Of a stretch of 64,000 bases of DNA, positions 12,061 through 24,046 are shown in pieces; position 1 is the first letter of the stretch; each line of letters starts with the position of its first letter. Both the position numbers and the translations under genes were made by a program. The stretch covers positions 20,547,229 through 20,611,228 of the forward strand of contig JAUPFP010000001.1 of NCBI GenBank assembly GCA_036925085.1, in the 5' to 3' direction. The notes under the pieces were generated by a model. It worked only from the letters and a program-made list of their open reading frames with translations, had not been told where the DNA came from and ran no database searches. The stretch comes from Brachycybe producta. Lineage: Eukaryota; Arthropoda; Diplopoda; Playtdesmida; Andrognathidae.

Positions 12061-12696
12061 TTTTCTTCTCCATTCTGAAAAGCTGTCCTGAAGATGTAGA
12101 GTTTACTACTAAAATGAATCCATTCCCATTACCAGTAAAATACCCCACTAATTTTTTTTTTCAAATTAAAAAGAAATTCACGATATGATCAGTAAGACCA
12201 CATTACGAAACATTACCATAAAACACACACACATAAAAACCGCATACACACAAGACACACACACACATGAGACACCATTAAAATTGGCTAACAATTGTTC
12301 CTAACTCTCACTCTCTTTCATCTCGATTGAATTATTATTATTTATTAATTATTTATTAGGGTGCTGAACACTGCTTATTAACAATACTTAAAACAACAAC
12401 AGTCAAGTTGTTTTAAAAAATAAACAATATATATAACAGGTTTTTTGGAGGGGGGAAGGAGGGGGGACCAATGGTATAAACTATTCTGCAACTTGTATTT
12501 TAAGAAAATTTGGTTTGTCAAAACTCCCACACATAATACCAATTTCTCTCACTGAGTGGCGCTATCATCGACCTTACTATTTGTCTTATGTTTTAGAATT
12601 AGTACTATTTTTTGTCACAGGTTAGCGCTACCATCTAAATGGTATATGACTAAGGGTGCCTTTAAGAATGTCACCTTTGTTGCACTGGTAGAAACA
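12061..12696. other. AT-rich DNA without a gene
   Basis: CA-rich microsatellites at about 12225-12270 and A/T runs. Nothing coding seen. Confidence 0.55.
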
Positions 12697-12902
12697 ACAG
12701 GCATTTAGAAATCGGAGAGAACTTCAGTTGGCTCCGCCCTTGTTATGACGACCGGCAACTTCTAATTGGTTGGTTATGTAGTCGGACGTCACACACTCCG
12801 CCCTTTTCAACGTCGAACAACACAACAAACCAATTAGAAGTTGCCGGTCGTCATAAAAAGGGCGGAGCGAACTGAAGTTCTCCCCGATTTCTAAATGCCT
12901 GT
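12697..12902. mobile_element. M1 fold-back MITE, hybrid arms, no TSD
   Basis: ACAGGCATTTAGAAATCGG to CTAAATGCCTGT. The left arm has CCTTGTTATGACGACC (B type) while the right arm has CATAAAAAGGGCGG (A type). The flanks GTAGAAACA and GACGGTCCT do not match. The CRE-like core is changed to GGACGTCA. Confidence 0.85.
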
Positions 12903-13094
12903 GACGGTCCTAGGCCAGTTGACGTACGGCATCGGATGCCAAGAACCGGGACCAGAGGTAACATCGGCACCGTTTTAGAATACACTAGACTGCACAAAAT
13001 GGTGGCACCATAGAGAGTATCCTAGTGAGGATCTTTGGACCAAAACGTGCGTGTCACCTCGCCAGATGCCATCTTCGTTGCTGCTCCTACTAAA
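12903..13094. repeat. Dispersed GTACGGCATCGGATGCC segment
   Basis: The stretch around GACGTACGGCATCGGATGCC (12920-12940) is shared with about 21769-21790, with similar text just upstream in both. The rest is unrecognised. Confidence 0.45.
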
Positions 13095-13311
13095 GCCGCG
13101 TTTACACGAGGCCAGTCGATAGGCAGGTTCGACCGGCGTCAGTTTGACTGACGACTGGCTCGTGATGGACCAAAGACCCTGAGACCATTCACATGATGCC
13201 GGTTGAGGCGAAAAATCAGGCCAGTGCTGTCCACACAAAGCCAGTCACTGGCGTTGTTGGTCAACTGACGCCAGTCGAACTTGCCTATCATTTGGCCACG
13301 TCTAAACCGCC
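13095..13311. mobile_element. Fold-back element with GGCCAGTCGATAGGCAGG arms
   Basis: GCGTTTACACGAGGCCAGTC at the left pairs with TTTGGCCACGTCTAAACCGC at the right; GACCGGCGTCAGTT and AACTGACGCCAGTC extend the inverted repeat. About 217 bp, no coding capacity. Confidence 0.65.
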
Positions 13312-13736
13312 ATCACTGTAGTTATTAGGAAATGCAAATATCGATATTCTCAAATGCTTCCTACCCAAAATTCCTCAACAACTAACTAATACAAAGGAAG
13401 TCATTCACAAAGGCAACCAATGTCAAAAAATACTAACTTTGTCAGCTACTCCTCATTCAGTACCAGATTTTCTCACGAGTGGCGCTGTAATACCATTTCC
13501 CTACACTTTCACTAATTTACGTATATATTGAAGTTTAAATTTGAAAAAAAAAATGCAATTTATAAGAAGTGAATGTGGCTAAATACAGAGTGCTTAAAAA
13601 TAACACAACTTTTTCTTTGTGTTATGTTGCTTTTTGATCACCCTGTATAAACACTTATATGGATATTTTTCCACCACAAATTTGGCAATTGGAAAAAAAA
13701 AAATCACAAAAAAAATACAACAGATTGTATTATAAG
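13312..13736. other. DNA without a gene
   Basis: Includes AGTGCTTAAAAATAACAC and TGATCACCCTGTATAA, the latter resembling a mariner-type end, but no full element is resolved. Confidence 0.45.
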
Positions 13737-14043
13737 TATGGCTCGGATTTTTATGCAATATTAAGCAAAATGTTACTCAATTTGTGGCACAAGTTACCAA
13801 TTGCATTATTACAACAACTGCAATTATGCTTTTTCTTCTTCTACTGGTTAGACTGGTAAGAGGCTAGACGTCCCATTACTATCAGTTATATCAACTAGAG
13901 TTCTAGCCTCTAATCAGTTTCTTTTGAGTGAAAACTAACATTTTTAGTTGATTTAAAAAGATTTTTACTTCACGTTATTGGCACTTGGGCCACAGATTGA
14001 GAAACATTCTGTTTGATAAATTTGCATAAAAATCCGAGCCCTA
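13737..14043. mobile_element. hAT-like fold-back MITE, copy 2
   Basis: TATGGCTCGGATTTTTATGC to AATCCGAGCCCTA, flanked by ATTATAAG (13729-13736) and GTTATAAG (14044-14051). Homologous to 2801-3136, including the AGAGGCTAGACGTCCCATTA arm. Confidence 0.75.
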
Positions 14044-15957
14044 GTTATAAGTAAGGCAATTTTTTGTTTTCAAATAAAAAAGACTTCTTTTGAGACTAGC
14101 ATTTTTTTTTTCGGTGGTTTACCAAGATGTGATTCCACCTGGATTTTAAGCTATTTAGCCTCTAAACAAGTTTTTTTTATTATTTAAAAAAAAGCTATTT
14201 TTAGCCATAATTATCCACCTGGATTTTAGCCTCTAAATAAGTCTTTTTTTCATTTAAAAAAGCTATTTTTTAGCCTTAATTATAACCACACTCAACTCCT
14301 TAATAATTCAAATTGCACTTTTTTTTTGTATATGTAGATTATTCATCGCTATTGTTGTCTTTGAAGCAAATGTGATAGTCTTAAAAATATTGTAAATTGA
14401 AACGTATACACAGTTAATACGGATGTTGCTGCAACCAACTACAAGCAACTATTGAATTTTATTTCCTCTTTTGAAAAAGGAAAAAGAAAAACGTATTTTT
14501 ATGTGAAATGATGCATTTTAAAAGATAATATTAATAAATTTATTTGTAAGCGATATGGCAACTGGAGCAACTTCGAGAGAGCAAACTTGATAGCAATTAA
14601 AATTTAGAAACAATTTTTTTTTAAAAGAAGATTATTCAAAATATTATGTTAGAAACTAGAATTTGTAAATATATGAAGCAAAAATTAAAAATCTTAAATT
14701 AAGTTTGTTTTCAAATGAAACTTTTTTTTTCTAGGCTGTTTGGATACACATTTAATGAAAAACAACATTTTTTGTTGCAAAATTTCAAACCTGTTTTTTC
14801 AAAGAATAACTTTTTCATTTTTTTTTTTTCACATATGTTTGAAATCTTTAAATTTGACATTTTGTAAAATTTGCATAAAACGTTTATTTTCAAAGATGTT
14901 ATTTTATTTTTAGGTAATTTCTTTTAAATAAAAACGTCAATTTTCGTATTTTTTTAAAATAAAAACGTCAATTTTCGTATTTTTTTAAAATAAAAACGTC
15001 AATTTTCGTATTTTTTTTTCATTTCAAATTGAAATTTGTTAGAAACTTAAAAAATTGTAAACGTAAGTGTAAAAAATAAATAAGATCTTAATTGAAATGT
15101 TTCAAATTAAACTTTTGCTGAAAGAAAAATTTTTGATTTAATTTCTTTATGTTGCTGTTTTTTTAAATAAAAAAATTCATTTTTCGCTGACATTTCATTT
15201 TGCTGTGTTTTTTTTTTTGTTTTTTTCAAGTATAAAAATTTCATTTTTCAATTACATTTCAAATCGTTAAATTTGAACATTTTTCCAACTTTCCATAAAA
15301 CGTTTATTTTGAAACATTTTAATATGCCTTACAAAAGTTACTTTAAAACATCAAAATTCATTATTTCACTTTAATTCGACATAAATAAGTTTAATTTTCC
15401 ATAAAAACGTTTATTTTTTTTTAAATTGGTGACATATTTTTAGCCAAACTTTGAAACTTACAAAAAAAAATATTATAAGCATTGTTCAAACAGCTTAAAA
15501 AAGTTTATTATTTAAGCACCATCCATTTACTATTCTAGTCTCTAATAAATCTTGTATTTCTTCTATAAAGTTTTTTTCTTTTAATAAGTTTCTATTTTTA
15601 TACTATATAGTACATAAAAAAAATTAATCGCTTTCAATTTACTCTTCTAGTATGTAAGCAACAGATAAACTCTCTACATGTAACAATGACTTTAACCAGT
15701 AAAGTGTCTGGATGAGCGTTTTTTTTTTTTTGGTTGAGAAATCGCGAAAAAAAAAGGGAAAATGTTACAAAGCCACAACAACTACTGAGCTTAATGATTA
15801 ACATTAATAAATGTGAATTGAGGCATTATGTGTAGTAAAAATCGCAAAATCGATTGTTCACGAATTTGCTTTATTAACAGTCGCATTCATAAAGTAAACT
15901 TTAATAGCGACATTTTTCTTAAGCTTTTTTTTCCTTACACTTTAGCGACATTAGATC
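14044..15957. other. Long AT-rich stretch without a gene
   Basis: About 1.9 kb at very high AT. At about 14920-15020 a 30-bp unit (TAAAATAAAAACGTCAATTT..) is repeated three times. AAAACGTTTATTTT recurs at about 14878, 15297 and 15408. No coding signal. Confidence 0.6.
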
Positions 15958-16755
15958 GCAAACAAGTCTAAACAAGTCGGAACAACTCTGAAAAAATCCA
16001 AAAAAGTCTGAACAAGTCCAAACAGGTCTGAACAGGTCCAAACAAATAATGAACAAGCCTACACACGTCTGAAGAAGTCTGAACAAGTATAAACAAGTCC
16101 GAACAAGTCTGAACAACTCTGAAAAAATCCAAAAAAGTCTGAACAAGTCCAAACAGGTCCGAACAGGTCTAAACAAATATGAACAAGCCCACACACGTCT
16201 GAAGAAGTCAAACAAGTCTGAACAAGTATAAACAAGTCTGAACAAGTAAAAACAAGTCTGAACAAGTCCAAACAAGTCTAAACAAGTCTGAACAGATCCA
16301 AAAAAGTTTGAACAAGTATAAACAAGTCTGAACAAGTATAAACAAGTCTGAACAAGCCTAAAGAAATATGAACAAGTACACACAAGTCTGAAGAAGTCCA
16401 AACAGGTCTAAACAAGTCAAAACAAGTCTGAACAGATCCATGCAAGTCTGACCAATTTCAAACAAGTCTGAACAAATCCAAAAAAGTACAAACAAATCCA
16501 AACAAGTTCAAATAGGTCTGACCAAATGCTAACCATCGAAAACAAATCCGAACGAGTTCATACAAGTTCGAACAAGTCCAATGTTTTCCAATAAAACTTT
16601 TTAAAGATTTATCCCTGTAGCTAAAGTTGTGCATAAAGTGCAAATTTATTAGAAATTCCATTAAAGCATGCATTTGTATATGCTTTAAGCTAACTAAAGA
16701 CAGCTTTATGAATATGACTGTTAGTCCGTTCAAGTCCAAACATGTCCCAACAAGT
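15958..16755. repeat. CAAGTCTGAACA tandem repeat
   Basis: A 12-bp unit (AACAAGTCTGAA, AACAAGTCCAAA variants) runs from about 15958 to 16580, then sparsely to 16755. A longer period is visible: the block TCTGAACAACTCTGAAAAAA with TCCAAAAAAGTCTGAACAAG appears twice, near 15978 and 16108. Antisense frames of 160 and 70 residues here are repeat artefacts. Confidence 0.9.
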
Positions 16756-17627
16756 AGGAACCATTTTGGACAGCCGTTTTATGTATTCCCCCCCCCCCAA
16801 AAATAATGCCTTAGATATAAAGTGACAACTTGTAGAATTACACTCTCGAGTAAATTTTAATGGTATTATTCAAGAGCCGAATTATAAGCAACCGAGAGCT
16901 AAAAAGAGTGAGAGAGATAGGAGAAAGTAGAAATTTAACTACGAGCATTTTACAAATACAGAGAGATATACAGAGAGAACAACAAACGTTTGTACATTGT
17001 CAGGTACTTAAGAGTAGATTAAGAGAAATCAGCCCTAACAGAAAATTTTAATTACAGAAACCAAAACAATAAAAATAACCTTCATTATTTTGAGGGCAAC
17101 AATTTCGGGTGTCGAAGAAGAAGAAGACGAAAAAATAAAATTGGAAAGTTTTCATCTTAATCATAAATTTTGTTTTGTTTTTGCTTGTTTTTTTTTTTTC
17201 TTCCAACAAAATTCGAAAGAAAAAAATGTATTTGAAAACTACTGAAAATACTTGCGAAGAAGCTCGATTGGCCACTACGAGAAAAAAAGTTTTATATATC
17301 ACAGAAAAGAAGGGGGGAGAGAAAGAAATCTAAACAAATAATTGTTTATTTTTAACAATTCTTTTACGGCCAATTGCAAAACAAAAACAAAAATCACCAA
17401 TTATGCCCATATTTCTGTAGTTAAACCAAACTTCGACAATTTTCAATTTTTCTTCACTTTGTGTAACTCTAAAATTAAAAGTTTTCTAAACCAATTTCTG
17501 TTTGAACTCTTTGCCATTTTTACCATTAGAAATTTTTAGATTTTTACAGTTTTCTTAGAAAAATTGCAAGGATCTTTTATCTTTTTTTTTTTTGCATTGC
17601 AATATTGACAATCTAGCCTTAAGCTCT
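16756..17627. other. AT-rich DNA without a gene
   Basis: A C run near 16790, GAA repeats near 17118 and long T runs. Nothing coding seen. Confidence 0.55.
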
Positions 17628-17628
17628 C

Positions 17629-18626
17629 TGTCCACACAGACTGCAACAAGTGGAAACATTTCTTGTGGCACAAATGTCACCACCCTATTTGAAAATGCCG
17701 CCATTTTGTTTTTAAACATTATCTGTCATAATTTTGTTTATACTTTGGGTTTTGACAAGGCATTTTCCATGCTGCAATTAAACGTTTGCTCTCTGCCACA
17801 AGCCTTTTTCAAATTCTACACTTCAAATTTGTTTCGGAAACCTGTTGAAGGTTTATACGAAATGATGCGAAAATAGTGGAGACCTGTTCGCAATAGAAAA
17901 AAAAAAAACAAACATCCGGGAACAGTTTCCACAAGTCACTACTTTTGTTGAACATTTTTCCTTTTGAATTTCTACAACTCAAAATGGAAACATGCAACAA
18001 GAAGAAACATTTGGAGACTTGCAACAGAAACATCTAATAAATAATTTGTTTCAACCAACCGGGCCCACCGTAACCCGATAGCTAACACTGTGATTGGCTA
18101 CTGCGGGAATACGTCATGAGCGATATTAATTAATATATACATTATATGTATATGGAGTTTCCTTGTCTGTAAGTTTGAAACATAACGCTCAAAGCTTACT
18201 AACATTTTACTATTACATAATAATCCTAAACTTCAAGGGTGGCTGAATAGCCCATGTGGTAACGTCTCTGACGATACCAACCTTCAGGTCGGTAAAGTTC
18301 GAATCCTGTACCGTTTACTGATTGGTTTATATATTGCCAGATTCTCGTGTACTCTGTACGGGTGTTAATTCTAGTCTTGAGACATCTGTCAACTAGTGAC
18401 AATTTTATTTCGAAAACCTATTGAAGGAGTAGTAGTAGTAGTAGCATATCAGGAAACTTGGAGCGTCCGACTTGGACTCATCTTTATGCTGATAGTCTTT
18501 AGGTTAGGTTGTTAGGTTACACAATAGATGGCGCTGCAAAATGTATGAAGACGACTCCAAACAGCCAAAAATGCTAGTGTTGAAGGTCGAAATGTCTCCC
18601 ATTTGTTTGTTGCATCTGTGTGGACC
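17629..18626. mobile_element. Fold-back element with TCCACACAGA-TGCAACAA ends
   Basis: GTCCACACAGACTGCAACAA at the left is inverted at the right (TTGTTGCATCTGTGTGGAC), and GAAACATTT pairs with AAATGTCTC. Inside it lies the tRNA-like SINE at 18236-18446. Confidence 0.6.
18236..18446 (+). mobile_element. tRNA-derived SINE
   Basis: A box-like TAGCCCATGTGG is at 18248-18259 and a near-consensus B box GTTCGAATCC at 18297-18306, at tRNA-like spacing. About 120 bp of unrelated body follows, ending in a (GTA)n tail at about 18428-18443. The acceptor stem does not pair well, so it is not a functional tRNA. Flanking duplications were not resolved. Confidence 0.65.
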
Positions 18627-18629
18627 ACC

Positions 18630-19471
18630 AGCCTTTAAGCATATTTTGAACTTCTATTGCAAAATATCTTCTTTTTTTTTTCTCTCTCTCTCTCAAGACA
18701 CACATTCTTGTGCTTTTCAAAACCCTGTGATTCTCCTATTTCGAATGTCTCTCAACAAAGACTTCTCTTTATTTTTTTTTTTAAATTACAGCCCCAAAAA
18801 AAATCTAAAACTTTTTCCTTACCCCTAAAAAAATATCAATTGCTGCAATAATCAAACAAAAAATTAGAAGAAATAAAACAGATTTTAAGTGAAAGGAATG
18901 ATTTGTTTTATGATTGATAAAATGAAGTGACAATTATTAATATAATACAATTATTTGTTTATTTCTTCTTCTTCTGATCAAATAATGAAATGATTAGATG
19001 AATGATGATGATGATGAGAAAACTGGAAAATCGAATTTCGTTAGAACTTTTTCTATTATCTTTTTTTTAAAAATGTGTTTGTTTTTTTCTTTCTTCAAAA
19101 AGACAATCGATGAAAGATTCTCAGAATTTAAACTACAAAATTGCAACAACAAAAAAAAAAAGTTGAAATTTAACAATTTAATTAGTAAAGTAAATATTTC
19201 AAAGAAAACCCCATTTTTTTAATTACAAAATCTTTCACATAAAACATGTTGCATTAAGTCTCCAGTTGTTTCAATTCATTTTAACTCTTCTAGTTTTTAA
19301 ATTAACTTTTAGTTTATTTTTCATATTTCCTTTTTATTTTTGTTTGTGTAACGAACTTAACTTTTCAAATCTTTCAATTTTAAATAAACTAAAACCCTTA
19401 ATAACCAAAAAAAAAAAATTCATTTTAAGTATATTAATGCCAGACTTTTTTTAATCAATGCAAAAAACAAA
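18630..19471. other. AT-rich DNA without a gene
   Basis: CT-rich and T-rich runs, ATG repeats near 19002. Nothing coding seen. Confidence 0.55.
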
Positions 19472-19473
19472 TT

Positions 19474-19978
19474 AAGAGCCTAGATACACGTCCTCCATAT
19501 TGTTTTTTAGAGCAGACGACAATGAGACATAGGAGTGTTACTAAAATTTTAAGAAATAGTCTCGCAATCGTTCAACAAAGATACATTAAAGCGCAAAATG
19601 CAATAGAAAGTATTGTTCAATTGAGTGGTCGCTTTATAGAAATTTTGAAAAGGTCCTTCTATTTTTAAATAAGGTTTAAAATCGTACATTTTTTTTAACT
19701 CCATGTTCAATCCCATAAGACCAAAAAAACCCTTCCAACAAGTTTGAAGAACTCTCGTTAAAAACGATTTAGAGAAATAACAAATAAATCACCACGTGCA
19801 TTAATGTATAGGCTTCACGTTGATTGCTTTTTATAAGCTTAGCACGTGCAATTATTTTTCTATTCATTTTTATGTCACGTTATATCTCTGGACAAAAACT
19901 ATTCTTTTACACTAAAAACTGATCGCAGCGCCTACGTTTGAAGGAAATTTTGCATTAAAACACTATATCTAGGCTCTT
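19474..19978. mobile_element. TTAA-flanked element with GAGCCTAGATA ends, copy 1
   Basis: TTAAGAGCCTAGATAC at the left and ATATCTAGGCTCTT at the right. The interior contains one AAAGGTCCTTCTATTTTTAA..CTTTTTATAAG module and a terminal GATCGCAGCGCCTACG. Copies lie at 35693-36602 and 56588-57296. TTAA flanks suggest a piggyBac-like or Kolobok-like mobiliser. Confidence 0.78.
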
Positions 19979-21626
19979 TTTTTTTAAAAAAAAATTAAGA
20001 CAAACTTTGTAAACGTGCAAATTTACAAATACTAAAAAGTTGAAATAGTCGATTTTTTTTTGGTTAAAAAATGTAGTCGTAAATTTTTTTTACTTTTATG
20101 TTAAAAAATGAACAACATCGACAAAGATTCTACTTTAAAAAACAAAACAAAATATTTTCTAAAGTTGATCAAAAACTTAAAAACAAATATAGTAAAGTTT
20201 GCACAGTATACATTTTGTTGTGTTAAGCATTAATTAATTAATTAGCTAGTTATGAAAGAGTTACACATTAGAACACAATTTTAAAAGGTTCCTTGCCTTT
20301 TTTAAAAAAGAAATTTTAATAAAAGACAAAAAAAGGTGTGATTTAAAACTAGAAAATTAAATGAATTTAAAAAAAAAACCAAGTAATTTCATTATTGTTA
20401 TCTTTCAAAATAAACTTCTTCTAACAGTTTCGATTAAAAATAACGAAGATTTACGTTTTTTCCAACTTAAAATGACAAACAAACCCTTTCAATGTCAATT
20501 ATTTTTAATAAAAATATATTAATCTTAGTCTGTCTGTCTGTGTATAACGTTGTGCAAACAAGGACAAACACGTTTAAACACGTCGGAATTTATTTAAATT
20601 GAAATGAACCGGTTTTTTTTTCTCTTATGGTCATAGTTAAATAGGTTTAGTAGCCAAATTCAACTAGATTTTTGCTCCCCGTCATTTATGACGAATTACC
20701 CCACTAGTTTATAATTAAAAAAAATTAATGGTTATTGGCTAAATTTGTCAAACTCTGAAGGGTGCGAAACGAAAAACCATTAAAAGAAATTCAAATTTTG
20801 TTCGAAACTAGAATAGTAAAAAGGATTTAAATTAAAGTAGTTACAAGACAAATATATTTCAAAATAAACGTTTCATCGCATTTTTTAATAAAAAAAAAAT
20901 TAAATATTTTATCAATAAATTAGCCAAACTTAACGTGAAAAATAAAAGTTTATTTTGAAATATATTGTTCTGAAACTACTTTAATCTAATTCCTTACTAT
21001 TCTAGTTTATAGTACAAAATTTGAACTTCTTTTAACGGTTTTCCTTTTTCGTCACGTTAAGTTTGGCCCAATTTTTATCGATAAAACATTAATTTTTTTT
21101 TATTAAAAATGAAATGAAAAGTTTATTTTGAAGTATAATTCTCATGAAAAACTACTTCAATTTCTTGACTCTTCTAGTTTCAAACAAAAATTTGAATGCC
21201 TTTTAATGGTTTTTCGTTTCTCACCTTCAGTTTGGCCAATTAACTCATTAAAAACATTAATTTTTTTTATTTAAAAAAAAATGCCCATGAAAAGTTTATT
21301 TTGAAAGATGTCTTCACGAAAATACTTTTATTTAATTCTTTAATTCTTCTAGTTTTAAACAAACTTTAAATTTTTTTTTTTTGCAAAGTTGTGTCTCAAA
21401 AGTCAAGGACCAAAATCTATGCACCTACAATGTGTTCTCAAGAAAAATTTAGTCAGTTTTATAAAATCTGACCCTTCAAACTGTTCTAAAAAAAAAGCTG
21501 AGAACTAATGGAAATTTATGCGACATCAATGGGAAGCTGAATAGTTACTAGAGAAAGACTTCGATCGATTTATCGAAGTTTATCGAGAGTCACTTCTCCT
21601 ATCCTCAGTTAAGTTAAACCTATATT
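19979..21626. repeat. AT-rich region with GTTTATTTTGAAA palindromic motifs
   Basis: TTTCAAAATAAAC or its complement occurs near 20407, 20858, 20948, 21120 and 21290, usually next to TTCTAGTTT and a CCATTAAAAG / TTTTAATGG pair. This looks like several overlapping copies of one small fold-back element. No coding signal. Confidence 0.55.
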
Positions 21627-22208
21627 AAGGCTCATTCCCATATGTTCATTACTGCTACTTTACAGCTACTTTGCTTGCATTAAAACCTCATTACGGATGC
21701 CTTTTAAGAGAAAAAAAGTAAAGACATCCTGATTTACTGTCTTAAAAGCGATGACGGTAAAATGCCGGTTGATGTACGGCATCGGATGCCGGCTACCCGA
21801 GACCACTGGACCAGATCCGACCTCCCGTGGTTTTTTTCTGCAGGTTCAACGGGGCCCGATCTTGAGAAAACATCTTCCATAGAGACTCGTGTTAAAGTTG
21901 ATTGTAAAAAGTTTACACCGTCCGGGAGTAAACTCCTGGAGTATTTCATGAATTGTTTTAAGTCTGTGCTTGATGGTCATTTCAGTAGAAAAGTAATAAA
22001 CGAGCCAACCAAAACACAGAGATTAAAAAAATATCCGTTTATTTTTTTTGTTACTCCTTATGATTGGCTGATAGAAGAAAAATTTTGATTGGCTAGCTGT
22101 CCTGTAGACGTGATAATGTGAACTGCAGTGAAGCACCATAGTTCAGTAATTTTGCAGTCATGAAGTAGTAGCAGCAGTAGCAGCAAACGTTGTAATGGGA
22201 ACTAGCCT
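21627..22208. mobile_element. Fold-back element with CATTACTGCTACTTTACAGC arms
   Basis: Left AAGGCTCATTCCCATATG..TTACTGCTAC; right GTAGCAGCAGTAGCAGC..GTAATGGGAACTAGCC. About 580 bp. A 108-codon open frame inside has no recognisable domain and ends at a simple stop; treated as chance. Confidence 0.6.
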
Positions 22209-22324
22209 TTACACACCAAACAAGAAAGCTCCAAATTTAGAGATTTCTCATTGGTGCTGAATAGTTGTACTTTGATTGGCCACCATCTATCTACTCACTC
22301 CAATGCCAGACAATGCATAGATTA

Positions 22325-22746
22325 GGCCAGGCGCAAATTAGAACAGCACTGCTATACGTACAGTAGCTGTCAGCAGCACCACACAAGCGCTGCCACTGCT
22401 ATGTTTCAGTCCGCAAAAGTGGTTGTCTGTGGCAATGCTCACTCTGCTTACAGAAACTGAGCAGAGACAGCAAAACCTTTTTTGTTGTTGTTGTTGCTGA
22501 CTTTCTCATATCCTGGTCTTTTTTTCTCAAAATGGCAACTGCCAAAAGTTTGTGGTCTGTAGCACAAGAAACAGCAGAAAATAACCCACAATGCAATAAA
22601 TGTTGTTCAAAAAGTGCTGAAAGAGATTTGCATCACTTCATCATCAAAAGCAAGCAGCAAAACAGTTGCATCAAGTAAAAATGCACTTGCTTTACTTACT
22701 GCTGTGTGATGCATACAGCAGTGCTGTTCTAATTTGCGACTGGCCT
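22325..22746. mobile_element. Fold-back element with AAATTAGAACAGCACTGCT arms
   Basis: GGCCAGGCGCAAATTAGAAC (left) and GTTCTAATTTGCGACTGGCC (right) are inverted copies, continued by CAGCACTGCT and AGCAGTGCTG. About 420 bp, interior CAGCAA-rich. Confidence 0.75.
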
Positions 22747-22842
22747 TTTTTTCAGTTTTTTGGATTACAATGTCCCTTTGCCATAGGCCGTCAGGGCTGC
22801 GTGTTGAGTAATTATTCAAATTCAAAATTGAAAAAGGGTGTT

Positions 22843-22966
22843 CCATCTCAAACGACTACAAGGGTTGTAGGCGGAGGCTAGCAATGCTTCTAGAGCAACG
22901 TGGTAGGATTACATAATCCCCAATTAACTAGCCTCCACCTCCAACCCTCACTGTCGTTTAAGATGA
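22843..22966. repeat. 124-bp fold-back repeat
   Basis: CCATCTCAAACGACTACAAG with GTTGTAGGCGGAGGCTAG at the left is inverted as CTAGCCTCCACCTCCAAC with GTCGTTTAAGATG at the right. Confidence 0.75.
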
Positions 22967-23500
22967 AATCGTAGGAGATGGGTGCAGCCACTGGAGTGGG
23001 CGCGCGTCATCGAGAAAACTAACAAACCAAAGTACATCTCTATCCACTACAAAGGATCGAATCCAGAAAGCTCTCATTTTGAAGCTCTCTGATTGGTGTT
23101 CCGTGTAGGTATAGGACTACTACTGTATACTACTGTTATCGCAGTGGCCTCCAGAAAGCCACACGAAATTTGTTTTTAATACAAAACTAAGTTTTAACCA
23201 CTTTATTTTCTTTATTTTTCTCAAAAAATTGCTTTTTTATATTCTAATTTATTAAATGAAAAATGAAGATAGTGTGAACCATACCATAGGAATGAAAGAC
23301 AATGATTATAGAGATTAAGAGAGAATACACACAAGACAAAATTTGTTTCTTGGGTTGTGGTACATGTTTTCGAACCTCTAATTTAAGACATTCATACTTA
23401 AGAAACATTCACACAAGTTTTGCAGAAAACATTACGTTTAAACCGGACAACTTTCAAGTTAAATTTCTATGTGAATGTTTGCTTAGACATTACTGTAGAA
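22967..23500. other. DNA without a gene
   Basis: A TACTACTGTATACTACTG patch near 23118 and AT-rich sequence with no coding signal. Confidence 0.5.
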
Positions 23501-24046
23501 AAAAATTCTAGTATTTAGAACAAGATTCTAGTATTTAGAACAAGATTCTAGTATTTAGAACAAGATTCTAGTATTTAGAACAAGATTCTAGTATTTAGAA
23601 CAAGATTCTATTATTTAGAACAAGATTCTAGTATTTAGAACAAGATTCTATTATTTAGAACAAGATTCTAGTATTTAGAACAAGATTCTAGTATTTAGAA
23701 CAAGATTCTAGTATTTAGAACAAGATTCTAGTATTTAGAACAAGATTCTAGTATTTAGAACAAGATTCTAGTATTTAGAACAAGATTCTATTATTTAGAA
23801 CAAGATTCTATTATTTAGAACAAGATTCTAGTATTTAGAACAAGATTCTAGTATTTAGAACAAGATTCTAGTATTTAGAACAAGATTCTAGTATTTAGAA
23901 CAAGATTCTAGTATTTAGAACAAGATTCTAGTATTTAGAACAAGATTCTAGTATTTAGAACAAGATTCTAGTATTTAGAACAAGATTCTAGTATTTAGAA
24001 TAAGATTCTAGTATTTAGAACAAGATTCTAGTATTTAAAACAAGAT
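23501..24046. repeat. 20-bp satellite, about 27 units
   Basis: The unit CAAGATTCTAGTATTTAGAA repeats with near-perfect identity. Four units carry the same G-to-T change (CTATTATTT), and only the edge units hold other changes. Each unit has a TTCTAG..AGAA imperfect dyad. The homogeneity implies recent expansion or active homogenisation. Confidence 0.97.

Noticed and set aside
15919-16401. 160-residue minus-strand frame with CSDLFRLV repeats
   Set aside because: Translation of the CAAGTCTGAACA tandem repeat; hydrophobic look is an accident of the repeat.
18236-18311. A functional tRNA gene
   Set aside because: Box A and B are present but acceptor and anticodon stems do not pair; better read as a SINE head.
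21762-22088. 108-residue frame, briefly considered as a gene fragment
   Set aside because: Inside a fold-back element, no recognised domain, no splice context.
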